Shown here piece after piece: positions 32,119 through 39,138 of a DNA stretch of 64,000 nucleotides (the first letter of the stretch is position 1; each line of letters opens with the position of its first letter). The notes under the pieces were generated by a model. The model made no database searches. It saw only the letters and a list, made by a program, of their open reading frames with translations, and was not told the DNA's origin. Position numbers and translations under genes: made by a program. The DNA comes from Streptomyces caniscabiei (GTDB taxonomy: Bacteria; Actinomycetota; Actinomycetes; Streptomycetales; Streptomycetaceae), in the NCBI RefSeq assembly GCF_014930365.1, contig NZ_JABXWI010000004.1, positions 434,001 to 498,000 of the forward strand, in the 5' to 3' direction.

Positions 32119-33044
32119 CGACGACCACCCCCGCGCCCACGGTCGCCCCGGCGGCGAGCAAGCCGGCGCGCGCCGCCTACCGCAAGAGCCGCCCGGACCG
32201 GCGCAGCACCCCGCTGACGATCGCCATGCTGGCCGCGCTGGCGTACTTCCTGCTGCCCCTGTTCTGGTTGCTGATCGCCTCGACCAAGAGCACGCAGGAC
32301 CTGTTCAACAGTTTCGGCCTGTGGTTCTCCGACGCCCCGCAGCTGCTGACGAACATCAAGGAGACCTTCACCCAGAGCGACGGCGTCTTCGTGCGCTGGC
32401 TGCTGAACACGGTGCTGTACGCCGGGGTCAGCGCGGTCGGGGCCGCGCTGCTGGCGGCCGCCGCCGGCTACGGCTTCGCCAAGTACCGCTTCCGCGGCGA
32501 CCGTCTGGCCTTCAACCTGGTCCTCGGCGCGGTCATGGTGCCCACGACCGCGCTGGCCATCCCGACCTATCTGCTGTTCGCGCAGGCGGGCCTGGCCAAC
32601 ACCCCCTGGGCGATCATCCTGCCCTCGCTCGTCAACCCGTTCGGCCTGTATCTGATGCGCGTCTACGCGGCGGACTCCGTCCCCGACAGCATCCTGGAGG
32701 CCGCTCGGATCGACGGCGCCGGCGAGGCCCGGATCTTCTTCGGGATCGCCCTGCGGCTGATGGCCCCGGGCGTGGTGACGGTCCTGCTGTTCACGCTGGT
32801 GGCGACCTGGAACAACTACTTCCTGCCGCTGATCATGCTCAACGACCCCGATCTGTACCCGATCACGGTCGGCCTGGCCTCCTGGGCCGCGCAGGCGCAG
32901 AACGGCGGGGCCGGCGCCAGCAGCGACATGCTCGCGCTCGTCGTGACCGGCTCCCTGATCTCGATCGTCCCGCTGGTCGTGGCCTTCCTCATGCTCCAGC
33001 GGTACTGGCAGAGCGGTCTGGCCGCCGGCGGCGTCAAGCAGTAG
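32115..33044 (+). CDS. ABC sugar transporter permease, MalG-like
   Basis: 309 residues from the GTG at 32115, with AGGAGG upstream inside the previous gene. Six predicted helices; EAA loop LEAARIDGAGEARIFFGIALRLMAPG; VATWNNYFLPLIMLND is typical of MalG-type subunits. With the upstream permease it forms the membrane channel for the binding protein. A 54-base gap then leads to the GH42 gene. Confidence 0.92.
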   Translation: MTTTTPAPTVAPAASKPARAAYRKSRPDRRSTPLTIAMLAALAYFLLPLFWLLIASTKSTQDLFNSFGLWFSDAPQLLTNIKETFTQSDGVFVRWLLNTVLYAGVSAVGAALLAAAAGYGFAKYRFRGDRLAFNLVLGAVMVPTTALAIPTYLLFAQAGLANTPWAIILPSLVNPFGLYLMRVYAADSVPDSILEAARIDGAGEARIFFGIALRLMAPGVVTVLLFTLVATWNNYFLPLIMLNDPDLYPITVGLASWAAQAQNGGAGASSDMLALVVTGSLISIVPLVVAFLMLQRYWQSGLAAGGVKQ

Positions 33045-33098
33045 GGCCCACCGCCCTCGTACCACTCCCCCCACTCTTTCTCTCGGAGGTTCTTCTTC

Positions 33099-35237
33099 AT
33101 GGCGGCTCTGCCTGACCGCGTCCTGTTCGGTGCCGCGTACTACCACGAGTACCAGCCGTACGAACGGCCCGCCGAACGCCTCAAGACCGACCTGGACCTG
33201 ATGGCCGACGCGCATGTCTCCGTCATCCGGGTCGGCGAGTCGGTGTGGTCCACCTGGGAGCCGGAGAACGGCACGTTCGACCTCGACTGGCTCCAGCCCG
33301 TCCTGGACGGCGCCCACGAGCGCGGCATCTCCGTGGTGCTCGGCACCCCGACCTACGCGGCCCCGCCGTGGCTGGCCCGGCAGTACCCGGAGATCACGGC
33401 CGAGCGGCGCACCGGTGAGCGCATGGGCTGGGGCGCCCGCCAGGAGATCGACTTCACCCACCCGGCCTTCCGCTTCCACGCCGAGCGGGTCATCCGCAAG
33501 ATCGTCGCCCGGTACGCCGACCACCCCGCCGTCATCGGCTTCCAGGTCGACAACGAGCCCGGTCTGCACCTCTTCCACAACCACGGTGTCTTCCAGCGCT
33601 TCGTGGACCACCTGCGCGCGAAGTACGGCGACGTGGAGACCCTCAACCGGGAGTGGGGGCTGGTCTACTGGTCGCACCGGCTGTCGACGTGGGCCGACCT
33701 GTGGACCCCGGACGGCAACGAACAGCCCCAGTACGACGTCGCCTGGCGGGAGTTCCAGGCCCGCCAGGTCACCGAGTTCATCGGATGGCAGGCCGACCTC
33801 GTCCGCGAATACGCCTCGCCCGAGCAGTTCGTCACCACCTGCATCTCCTACACCCGCCAGGGCGTGGAGGACGACGAACTGTCCGCCCGCCTCGACATCG
33901 CCTCCGGCAACCCGTACTACGACATGCAGGACGGTCTGCTGCTCCCCGATCCCACCCCCGACGGCCACGAGCAGAAGTGGAAGACGACCGGGGTGTGGGC
34001 GCTGTACCAGACCGCCGACTGGATGTTCTCCTCCCGCCAGGAGCCGTTCCTCGTCACCGAGACCAACGCCGGCTCGATCGGCATGGCCTGGGACAACCGC
34101 CCCGGCTACGACGGCCAGTGGCGCCAGGCGGCGTGGGCGCTCGTCTCGCGCGGCGCCCGGATGATCGAGTACTGGCACTGGCACACCCTGCACTTCGGCG
34201 CCGAGACCTACTGGGGCGGCATCCTCCCCCACACCGGGCAGCCCGGCCGTACGTACGCCGAACTCGCCCGGCTCGGCGCGGAGTTCGAGACGGCCGGTCC
34301 GCTCGTCGCCGGACTGGAACCGGACGCCGACATCACCCTGGTGTACTCGACGCCCAGCAAGTGGCTGATGCAGAAGTACCCGCCGCTCGCCACGCCGGAC
34401 GGCGAGCCTGACCCCGCCGCCTACCACCGGATCTTCGACCCGTTCTACCGGGGCGCGTTCGAGGCGGGCCGTCAGGTCCGGATCGTCCACGCACGTCAGC
34501 TGCACGACCCGAGCGGGGAGCGCGCGGGCCTCACGCCCGAGGACGCCGTCCGCCGTCATCCGGTGCTGGTCGTCCCGGCGCTGTACCTCGCCGCCGACAC
34601 CACCCTCGACTGGTTCGCCGCGTACGCGGAGGCCGGCGGCCATCTGGTCCTCAGCCCGCGCACCGGGTACGCCGACCACGAGGCCCGGGCCCGCACCGAA
34701 CCGGCCCCCGGACGGCTGGCGGAGCCGGCCGGCGTGCACTACGACGAGTTCAGCAACCTGACACACGAGATCCCGGTGCGCCCGGCACCGGGCAGCCCGC
34801 TCCGGCTTCCGGACGGCGCGGCCGCGACCCACTGGGCGGACGGGCTCACCGTCGACGACGCCGAGGTGCTGGCCGCGTACGACCATCCGCACTTCGGGCG
34901 CTGGCCCGCGCTCACCACGCGCCGGCACGGGGCGGGGCGGATCACGTACGTCGGTACGGTGCCCGACCGGCGCCTCGGGCGCGCGCTGGCCGAGTGGCTG
35001 GCGCCGACCGCGCGTCACGGCTGGGCGGACCTGCCGGAGTCGGTCACCGCGACCACCGGCACGGCGGCGGACGGGCGGCGCGTCCACATCGTCCACAACT
35101 GGAGCTGGGAGCCCGCGAGCGTCCCGGCCCCGACCGACCTCACCGACGCGCTCGACGACACGTCCGTCGCGGCGGGCACCGCAGTGGAACTCGGCCCGTG
35201 GGACGTACGGGTCCTCGTCGCCACCGACCTCGACTAG
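33099..35237 (+). CDS. Beta-galactosidase, glycoside hydrolase family 42
   Basis: 712 residues with no signal peptide, so intracellular, acting on the imported sugar. TIM barrel start VLFGAAYYHEYQPYERPAERLKTDLDLM; GESVWSTWEPENG; acid/base Glu153 in GFQVDNEPG; nucleophile Glu321 in FLVTETNAG. The middle GATase-like trimerisation domain (about 400-600) and a C-terminal beta domain complete the usual GH42 plan at the usual length. GH42 enzymes hydrolyse beta-1,3/1,6-galactosides or alpha-L-arabinopyranosides, for example from arabinogalactan. TCGGAGG-type ribosome site is present upstream of the ATG at 33099. Confidence 0.92.
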   Translation: MAALPDRVLFGAAYYHEYQPYERPAERLKTDLDLMADAHVSVIRVGESVWSTWEPENGTFDLDWLQPVLDGAHERGISVVLGTPTYAAPPWLARQYPEITAERRTGERMGWGARQEIDFTHPAFRFHAERVIRKIVARYADHPAVIGFQVDNEPGLHLFHNHGVFQRFVDHLRAKYGDVETLNREWGLVYWSHRLSTWADLWTPDGNEQPQYDVAWREFQARQVTEFIGWQADLVREYASPEQFVTTCISYTRQGVEDDELSARLDIASGNPYYDMQDGLLLPDPTPDGHEQKWKTTGVWALYQTADWMFSSRQEPFLVTETNAGSIGMAWDNRPGYDGQWRQAAWALVSRGARMIEYWHWHTLHFGAETYWGGILPHTGQPGRTYAELARLGAEFETAGPLVAGLEPDADITLVYSTPSKWLMQKYPPLATPDGEPDPAAYHRIFDPFYRGAFEAGRQVRIVHARQLHDPSGERAGLTPEDAVRRHPVLVVPALYLAADTTLDWFAAYAEAGGHLVLSPRTGYADHEARARTEPAPGRLAEPAGVHYDEFSNLTHEIPVRPAPGSPLRLPDGAAATHWADGLTVDDAEVLAAYDHPHFGRWPALTTRRHGAGRITYVGTVPDRRLGRALAEWLAPTARHGWADLPESVTATTGTAADGRRVHIVHNWSWEPASVPAPTDLTDALDDTSVAAGTAVELGPWDVRVLVATDLD

Positions 35238-35245
35238 GAGAGACC

Positions 35246-37051
35246 ATGCACAGAAGACGAGCCGCGAGAGCTCTGGGGACCTTCACGGCGGCGTCCGCGC
35301 TGCTGGTGCTGCCCATGGCCAGTGCGGGGGCGTACAGCCCGACCGGTGGGGTCATGTACCAGCTCGGCGGCGAGGCCTGTCTGAAGGGGCGGGGCAACTG
35401 CGCGGTCTACCCCAAGTCGGCACAGCTGCCGACCGGTCGGCTGGTCGCGTCGTTCGAGAAGTCCACCGTCGTGAAGTCGACGGGCAGCGCCGACCGGCAG
35501 ACCCTGCCGGTGTACAAGAGCGACGACGACGGCACGACCTGGCAGCCGCTGTCCGAGGTGAAGGCACCGGCGTATCTCTCGAAGGACCCGCGCCACGCGA
35601 AGTACACGAGCAACTGGACCAACCCGTTCCTGTACGTACTCCCGCAGCGGGTCGGGAAGTTGGCGGCCGGCACGCTGCTGCTGGCGAGTGTCGTGTCGGG
35701 CGACGACGCGTACTACGAGGAGCACAAGGCGGCCGACCCGGACTGGACGCCGTCCAACGACGGCGATCGCGCCGACATGGCCATCGCGCTGTACTCCAGC
35801 ACCGACGACGGCAGGACCTGGAAGGTGGTCAACGTCGTCGCGACCGGCGGCTGGCAGGGCGGCAGCGCGGGCGCGGTCGGGCAGAACGTCGCGAACGCCA
35901 ACACGCACCGGCAGGTGGATCCCCTCTGGGAGCCGTACCTGATGGTCCACAAGGGCAAGCTGGTCTGCTACTACTCCGACGAGAACGACTACCTCGGCTT
36001 CGACCCGGTCACCGGCGTCCCGAAGCTCGACCCGGCGAACGACACCGCCGAGGACTCGCACGGGCAGATCCTGGTCCACAAGACCTGGGACGGCCGCAGC
36101 GCGAAGTGGAGCTCCCCCGTCGTCGACATCGCCGGGTCGACCCAGGACATGGGCGGCGGGAAGTCGGAGATCGGCGGTGGCCGGCCCGGCATGACGAACC
36201 TCGTCCCGACGGCGGACGGCAAGTGGCTGCTCACGTACGAGTACTGGGGCGGCGGGGCCAACACCCGCTACCGCGTGGCGTCCGACCCGCTGACGTTCTT
36301 CCGGGGCTCCCCCACCGGCATGGGTGTCGACGCGCTGCCGGTGGTGGCCGGCTCCCGCCCGCTCGCACAGGGCGGCAGCCCGGTGCTCATCCGCCTGCCC
36401 GACGGGCGCCTGGTCTACAACGCCGCCGGCAGCGGCGACGTCTGGGTCAACGACAGCGGGCGCGCCGACGGCGTGTGGACGCAGTACCAGACGACGTCGC
36501 GTGCGGGCTACAGCCGCAACCTCCAGTACGTGAAGGACACCGGCCGGGTCGTGATCCTCAACAACCAGGGCACCTCGACGATCGCGTTCGCCGAGGTCGA
36601 CCTCGGTGGATCCGCCGGCGCCTACCGGAAGCTGGTGAACCGGAGGACCGGGCAGGTCATCGGTACCGGGAACAACCCCACCGACGCGAACATCGGCAAC
36701 GGGGACGTGCCCGACGTCGTCCTGGAGGACGCCGGGGCGGCGGCGGACCCGGACACCCAGTACTGGCACGTCGTCACCAAGTCCGACGGCGGTGTGACGC
36801 TGCTCAACAAGGCGGGCGGCCGGTCGGCGTCCGTCTGGACCGGCAACGCGACGGCGGGGCAGCGGATCGGCCAGTGGGTCGACGACAGCGCCACGGGCAC
36901 CTGGGACGTCGTCAGGACCGGGGACGGTCACATCAGGCTGCGGTCGACGAAGAACAAGGACCTCTACCTGACCGGCGTCTCCGCCGACGCCCCGCTGACC
37001 CTGCGGACCGCGTCCACGGACGGCTCCCAGGACTGGAAGCTGGTCCGGTAG
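35246..37051 (+). CDS. Secreted sialidase-fold glycoside hydrolase (GH93/BNR-like) with C-terminal ricin-type domain
   Basis: 601 residues from the ATG at 35246; AGGAGAGACC overlaps the GH42 stop codon, so translation is coupled. A Sec signal (MHRRRAARALGTFTAASALLVLPMASAGA) precedes a six-bladed propeller with two clear Asp boxes, KSDDDGTTW and SSTDDGRTW. Residues from about 455 to the end look like a ricin B/CBM13-like trefoil (RTGQVIGTGNNPTD ... YWHVVTKSDGGVTLLNKAGG ... RTASTDGSQDWKLV). The propeller resembles GH93 exo-arabinanases more than GH33 sialidases, but the catalytic residues could not be fixed by eye. It likely trims a side chain outside the cell to release what the importer takes up. 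Confidence 0.72.
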   Translation: MHRRRAARALGTFTAASALLVLPMASAGAYSPTGGVMYQLGGEACLKGRGNCAVYPKSAQLPTGRLVASFEKSTVVKSTGSADRQTLPVYKSDDDGTTWQPLSEVKAPAYLSKDPRHAKYTSNWTNPFLYVLPQRVGKLAAGTLLLASVVSGDDAYYEEHKAADPDWTPSNDGDRADMAIALYSSTDDGRTWKVVNVVATGGWQGGSAGAVGQNVANANTHRQVDPLWEPYLMVHKGKLVCYYSDENDYLGFDPVTGVPKLDPANDTAEDSHGQILVHKTWDGRSAKWSSPVVDIAGSTQDMGGGKSEIGGGRPGMTNLVPTADGKWLLTYEYWGGGANTRYRVASDPLTFFRGSPTGMGVDALPVVAGSRPLAQGGSPVLIRLPDGRLVYNAAGSGDVWVNDSGRADGVWTQYQTTSRAGYSRNLQYVKDTGRVVILNNQGTSTIAFAEVDLGGSAGAYRKLVNRRTGQVIGTGNNPTDANIGNGDVPDVVLEDAGAAADPDTQYWHVVTKSDGGVTLLNKAGGRSASVWTGNATAGQRIGQWVDDSATGTWDVVRTGDGHIRLRSTKNKDLYLTGVSADAPLTLRTASTDGSQDWKLVR

Positions 37052-37258
37052 CCGGCGCGGCGACCGGCTCAGCGGATGCTGCTCCTCCTTCGACCCCGGC
37101 ATCCCCGCCTACGACGACGGGGTCGATCCGCCGGCAAGGGGCTGGCCGGGTCGCCGCCGGGCCCATGACCTCGGCGCAGGTCAGGGAGTGGTTGGAGCAC
37201 CGCTTCGGGCTGTGGCTGCCGCAGGCCTCCGAGCACCGGCGGCCGGCGGCGGTCTTCG
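37052..37258. other. 207-base gap with a possible gene remnant
   Basis: An ATG at 37165 opens a 42-codon frame (MTSAQVREWLEHRFGLWLP start) that ends at 37293, inside the convergent HAD gene. It has no ribosome site and its end is antisense coding. It could be the trace of a lost gene; I cannot assign it. A short GGCGCGGCGACCGGC-type region after the GH gene could fold, but no strong terminator is seen. Confidence 0.25.
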
Positions 37259-37762
37259 TCACTCGCCGCCGAGCCAGCCCCGGAGCACGGTGAAGTCCGC
37301 CTCGGTCACGCCCACTTCGGGCTCGACACGGTGCAGGAGGGCCCGTCCGGGGTGATGCCGTGCCACCCAGGCGCGGTCGAGGCCGGTGATCTCGTCGTCG
37401 AGCCAGATGAACGGGCGCCCGGCGGCGGTGCGGACGAGGGCCCGGGTCTTCCAGTGCAGCAGATCCGCCCGGTCCTCCTCCGGTGCCTCCGGCAGATCCA
37501 CGACCGGCCACCGCGGCAGGCCGAGCAGCGGGGCGATCACCTCGTTGGCGTCGTCCATCCACGCGGTGGCCCACATCGGTTCGCAGGTCAGCCGCAGCAG
37601 GCGCAGGCCGTGCGCGCGGTCGATCTTCGCCAGCTGAGGGTTCGACGTGTGCTGCCAGCCGGCCCACTCCTCGGCGGACGAGGGGAGCCGCCCGCCGCCG
37701 TACGGCAGGAGGGTGCCGTCGACGTCCAGGAAGAGCAGCGGGCGTGGCGTGTGCGCGTTCAT
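37259..37762 (-). CDS. Small HAD-domain protein (HAD_SAK-like)
   Basis: 167 residues. Motif I is PLLFLDVDGTLLPYG, motif II is RLLRLTCEP, and motif IV is RPFIWLDDEITGLD. The layout, including WATAWMDDANEVIAPLLGLPRWPVVD and HPGRALLHRVEPEVGVTEADFTVLRGWL, matches the domain described as the HAD of Swiss Army Knife RNA repair proteins, here found alone. A phosphatase acting on a nucleic-acid end or nucleotide is possible; nothing in the neighbourhood proves it. The start overlaps the XRE stop by ATGA. Confidence 0.75.
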   Translation of the reverse strand: MNAHTPRPLLFLDVDGTLLPYGGGRLPSSAEEWAGWQHTSNPQLAKIDRAHGLRLLRLTCEPMWATAWMDDANEVIAPLLGLPRWPVVDLPEAPEEDRADLLHWKTRALVRTAAGRPFIWLDDEITGLDRAWVARHHPGRALLHRVEPEVGVTEADFTVLRGWLGGE

Positions 37763-38007
37763 GGTCGCGCTCCGGCCGTGGCGTCGTCGGGGGCCACGGT
37801 GTGGTCGGTCTCCCAGCGGAGCAGGTCACCGGGCTGGCATTCGAGTACCTCGCAGAGCGCGGCGAGGGTGGTGAAACGGACGGCCTTGGCGCGGCCGTTC
37901 TTGAGCACCGCGAGGTTGGCGGGGGTGATGCCGACGCGTTCCGCGAGTTCACCCACGGACATCTTCCGCCTGGCCAGCATCACGTCGATGTCGACGGCGA
38001 TCGGCAT
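37759..38007 (-). CDS. XRE-family (Cro/CI-type) HTH regulator
   Basis: 82 residues made of one HTH_26-type domain: DVMLARRKMSVGELAERVGITPANLAVLKNGRAKAVRFTTLAALCEVLECQPGDLL. This compact form is regularly paired with DUF2975 membrane proteins; here its start overlaps the DUF2975 stop (TGATG). It should autoregulate the operon through the ATCTATCGAT-like sites at 38535-38562. Confidence 0.9.
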   Translation of the reverse strand: MPIAVDIDVMLARRKMSVGELAERVGITPANLAVLKNGRAKAVRFTTLAALCEVLECQPGDLLRWETDHTVAPDDATAGARP

Positions 38008-38504
38008 CAGATCACCTCGGCCAGCTCGGCCCGCATCCGCGTCGCCTCGATGTCACGGTCGACGGCCTTCGCGAGCAGCATCCGCAGCACGAGGACGATG
38101 AGCGCCATCCCCAGCACCGCCAGACCGACGCCGCCGAGCAGCAGCACGATCCCGGGGGCCACCGCCTCGCCCGGGGCCAGGACCACACCGAGCGCGAACA
38201 CCAGGGCCGCCGCCGCCACCATCGCGCCGATCACCCCGTGCACGTACCGGAAGGCCTCGTGGGAGAAGACCGTGTCCCGCCGGACCATCGTCACCAGCCG
38301 CCACACACAGACGAAGACGACCTGGACGGTGACCACGCCGAGGACCACGATCACGAGCGTCGGCGTCCGGACATGCGCCACATCGGCGTCGAGCCCGTCC
38401 AGATCCGCGGCCAGCAGTGGCACCATCACCGCCTGCACGAACACCGAACCGGCGAACAACCCCACGATCACGGCCCGTAGCGCCAGCACCGTCAGCTTCC
38501 CCAT
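38007..38504 (-). CDS. DUF2975 membrane protein
   Basis: 165 residues from the ATG at 38504, with CAGGAGGG seven bases upstream; an in-frame ATG five codons earlier overlaps the ribosome site. Four hydrophobic segments are clear (VLALRAVIVGLFAGSVFVQAVMVPLL, TLVIVVLGVVTVQVVFVCVW, YVHGVIGAMVAAAALVFALGVVL, IVLLLGGVGLAVLGMALIVLVL), with an FSHEAFRYV loop between helices 2 and 3, as in the family. The C-terminal tail (DRDIEATRMRAELAEVI) is cytoplasmic. DUF2975-XRE pairs are common but of unknown role, possibly sensing at the membrane. Confidence 0.87.
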   Translation of the reverse strand: MGKLTVLALRAVIVGLFAGSVFVQAVMVPLLAADLDGLDADVAHVRTPTLVIVVLGVVTVQVVFVCVWRLVTMVRRDTVFSHEAFRYVHGVIGAMVAAAALVFALGVVLAPGEAVAPGIVLLLGGVGLAVLGMALIVLVLRMLLAKAVDRDIEATRMRAELAEVI

Positions 38505-38534
38505 GACACCCTCCTGCACCCCTCACTCGACCAG

Positions 38535-38570
38535 CGATAGAAATCTATCGAGATTCGATAGAGCGGGCAA
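38535..38570 (-). promoter_or_regulatory. Promoter and overlapping XRE operators of the DUF2975 operon
   Basis: On the minus strand TTGCCC (38570-38565) and TAGATT (38547-38542) are 17 bp apart. Two palindromes overlap this promoter: CGATAGA-AA-TCTATCG (38535-38550) and CTATCGA-GAT-TCGATAG (38545-38561), giving three TCGATAG half-sites in a row. This is a compact autoregulatory operator for the XRE protein of the operon. Confidence 0.72.
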
Positions 38571-38580
38571 GGCATGGCCG

Positions 38581-39135
38581 TCAGAACGACACGTCGAAGT
38601 AGTCGATGTCCTGGAGGGCGACCTCCAGGCCGGCGGCGCGGCGGCCGCCGTCCTTGAAGTACACCTCCTGCAGTCCTTCCGCCACGATGTCGCGCAGGCG
38701 CTGGTCACTCGCCCCCTGGGCCTGCGCGTCGAACAGACGGCGCGCGTACTCCGGGGGAAGGTGCACGGTCAGGCGCCGGAAGCGGGCGTCGTCGGTCGTG
38801 CCGATCGGTGCCGTGTAGCCGAACTGGGCGCGCGTCTCCACGGTGATCCCGCCCGTGGTGGCGGCCTGCCGCTGCCGGCGGAGGCGTACCACGGGCTGCC
38901 AGCGGGAGCGGACGGCCGCGTCGATCCGCTCCTGGATGTGCCGGGGCGGATGTCTGCGGGCGCCGCGCCGGTAGCGGTTGACGGAGTCGGCGGTGATGCC
39001 GAGCTCGGCCGCGACGGCCTTGGCCGACTTCAACTGCCTGATCAGATAGCCGATCTGACCCTTGAGGGTCTTGGGCGGCGCCTTGGTGAACGCCTCCTGG
39101 TCGGCGCGCTCCAGGGCGTCGTCGATGTGGCCCAC
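38581..39135 (-). CDS. tpg: Telomere terminal protein Tpg
   Basis: 184 residues, the usual Tpg length, from the GTG at 39135 with AGGGGAG six bases upstream. N-terminal HTH-like DNA-binding part (GQIGYLIRQLKSAKAVAAELGITADSVNRYRRG), then the conserved VETRAQFGYTAPIGTTDDARFR block and the C-terminal RRLFDAQAQGASDQRLRDIVAEGLQEVYF. Thr114 lies in GTTDD and coincides with the threonine reported, as I recall, to carry the first deoxynucleotide in S. coelicolor Tpg. Tpg caps the 5' ends of linear streptomycete replicons and primes end patching. It follows tap by 3 bases, the standard arrangement. Confidence 0.95.
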   Translation of the reverse strand: MGHIDDALERADQEAFTKAPPKTLKGQIGYLIRQLKSAKAVAAELGITADSVNRYRRGARRHPPRHIQERIDAAVRSRWQPVVRLRRQRQAATTGGITVETRAQFGYTAPIGTTDDARFRRLTVHLPPEYARRLFDAQAQGASDQRLRDIVAEGLQEVYFKDGGRRAAGLEVALQDIDYFDVSF

Positions 39136-39138
39136 TGT

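Noticed and set aside
37165..37293. 42-codon ORF beginning MTSAQVREWLEHRFG
   Set aside because: No ribosome site, overlaps a convergent gene, and no family recognised; kept only as a possible remnant.
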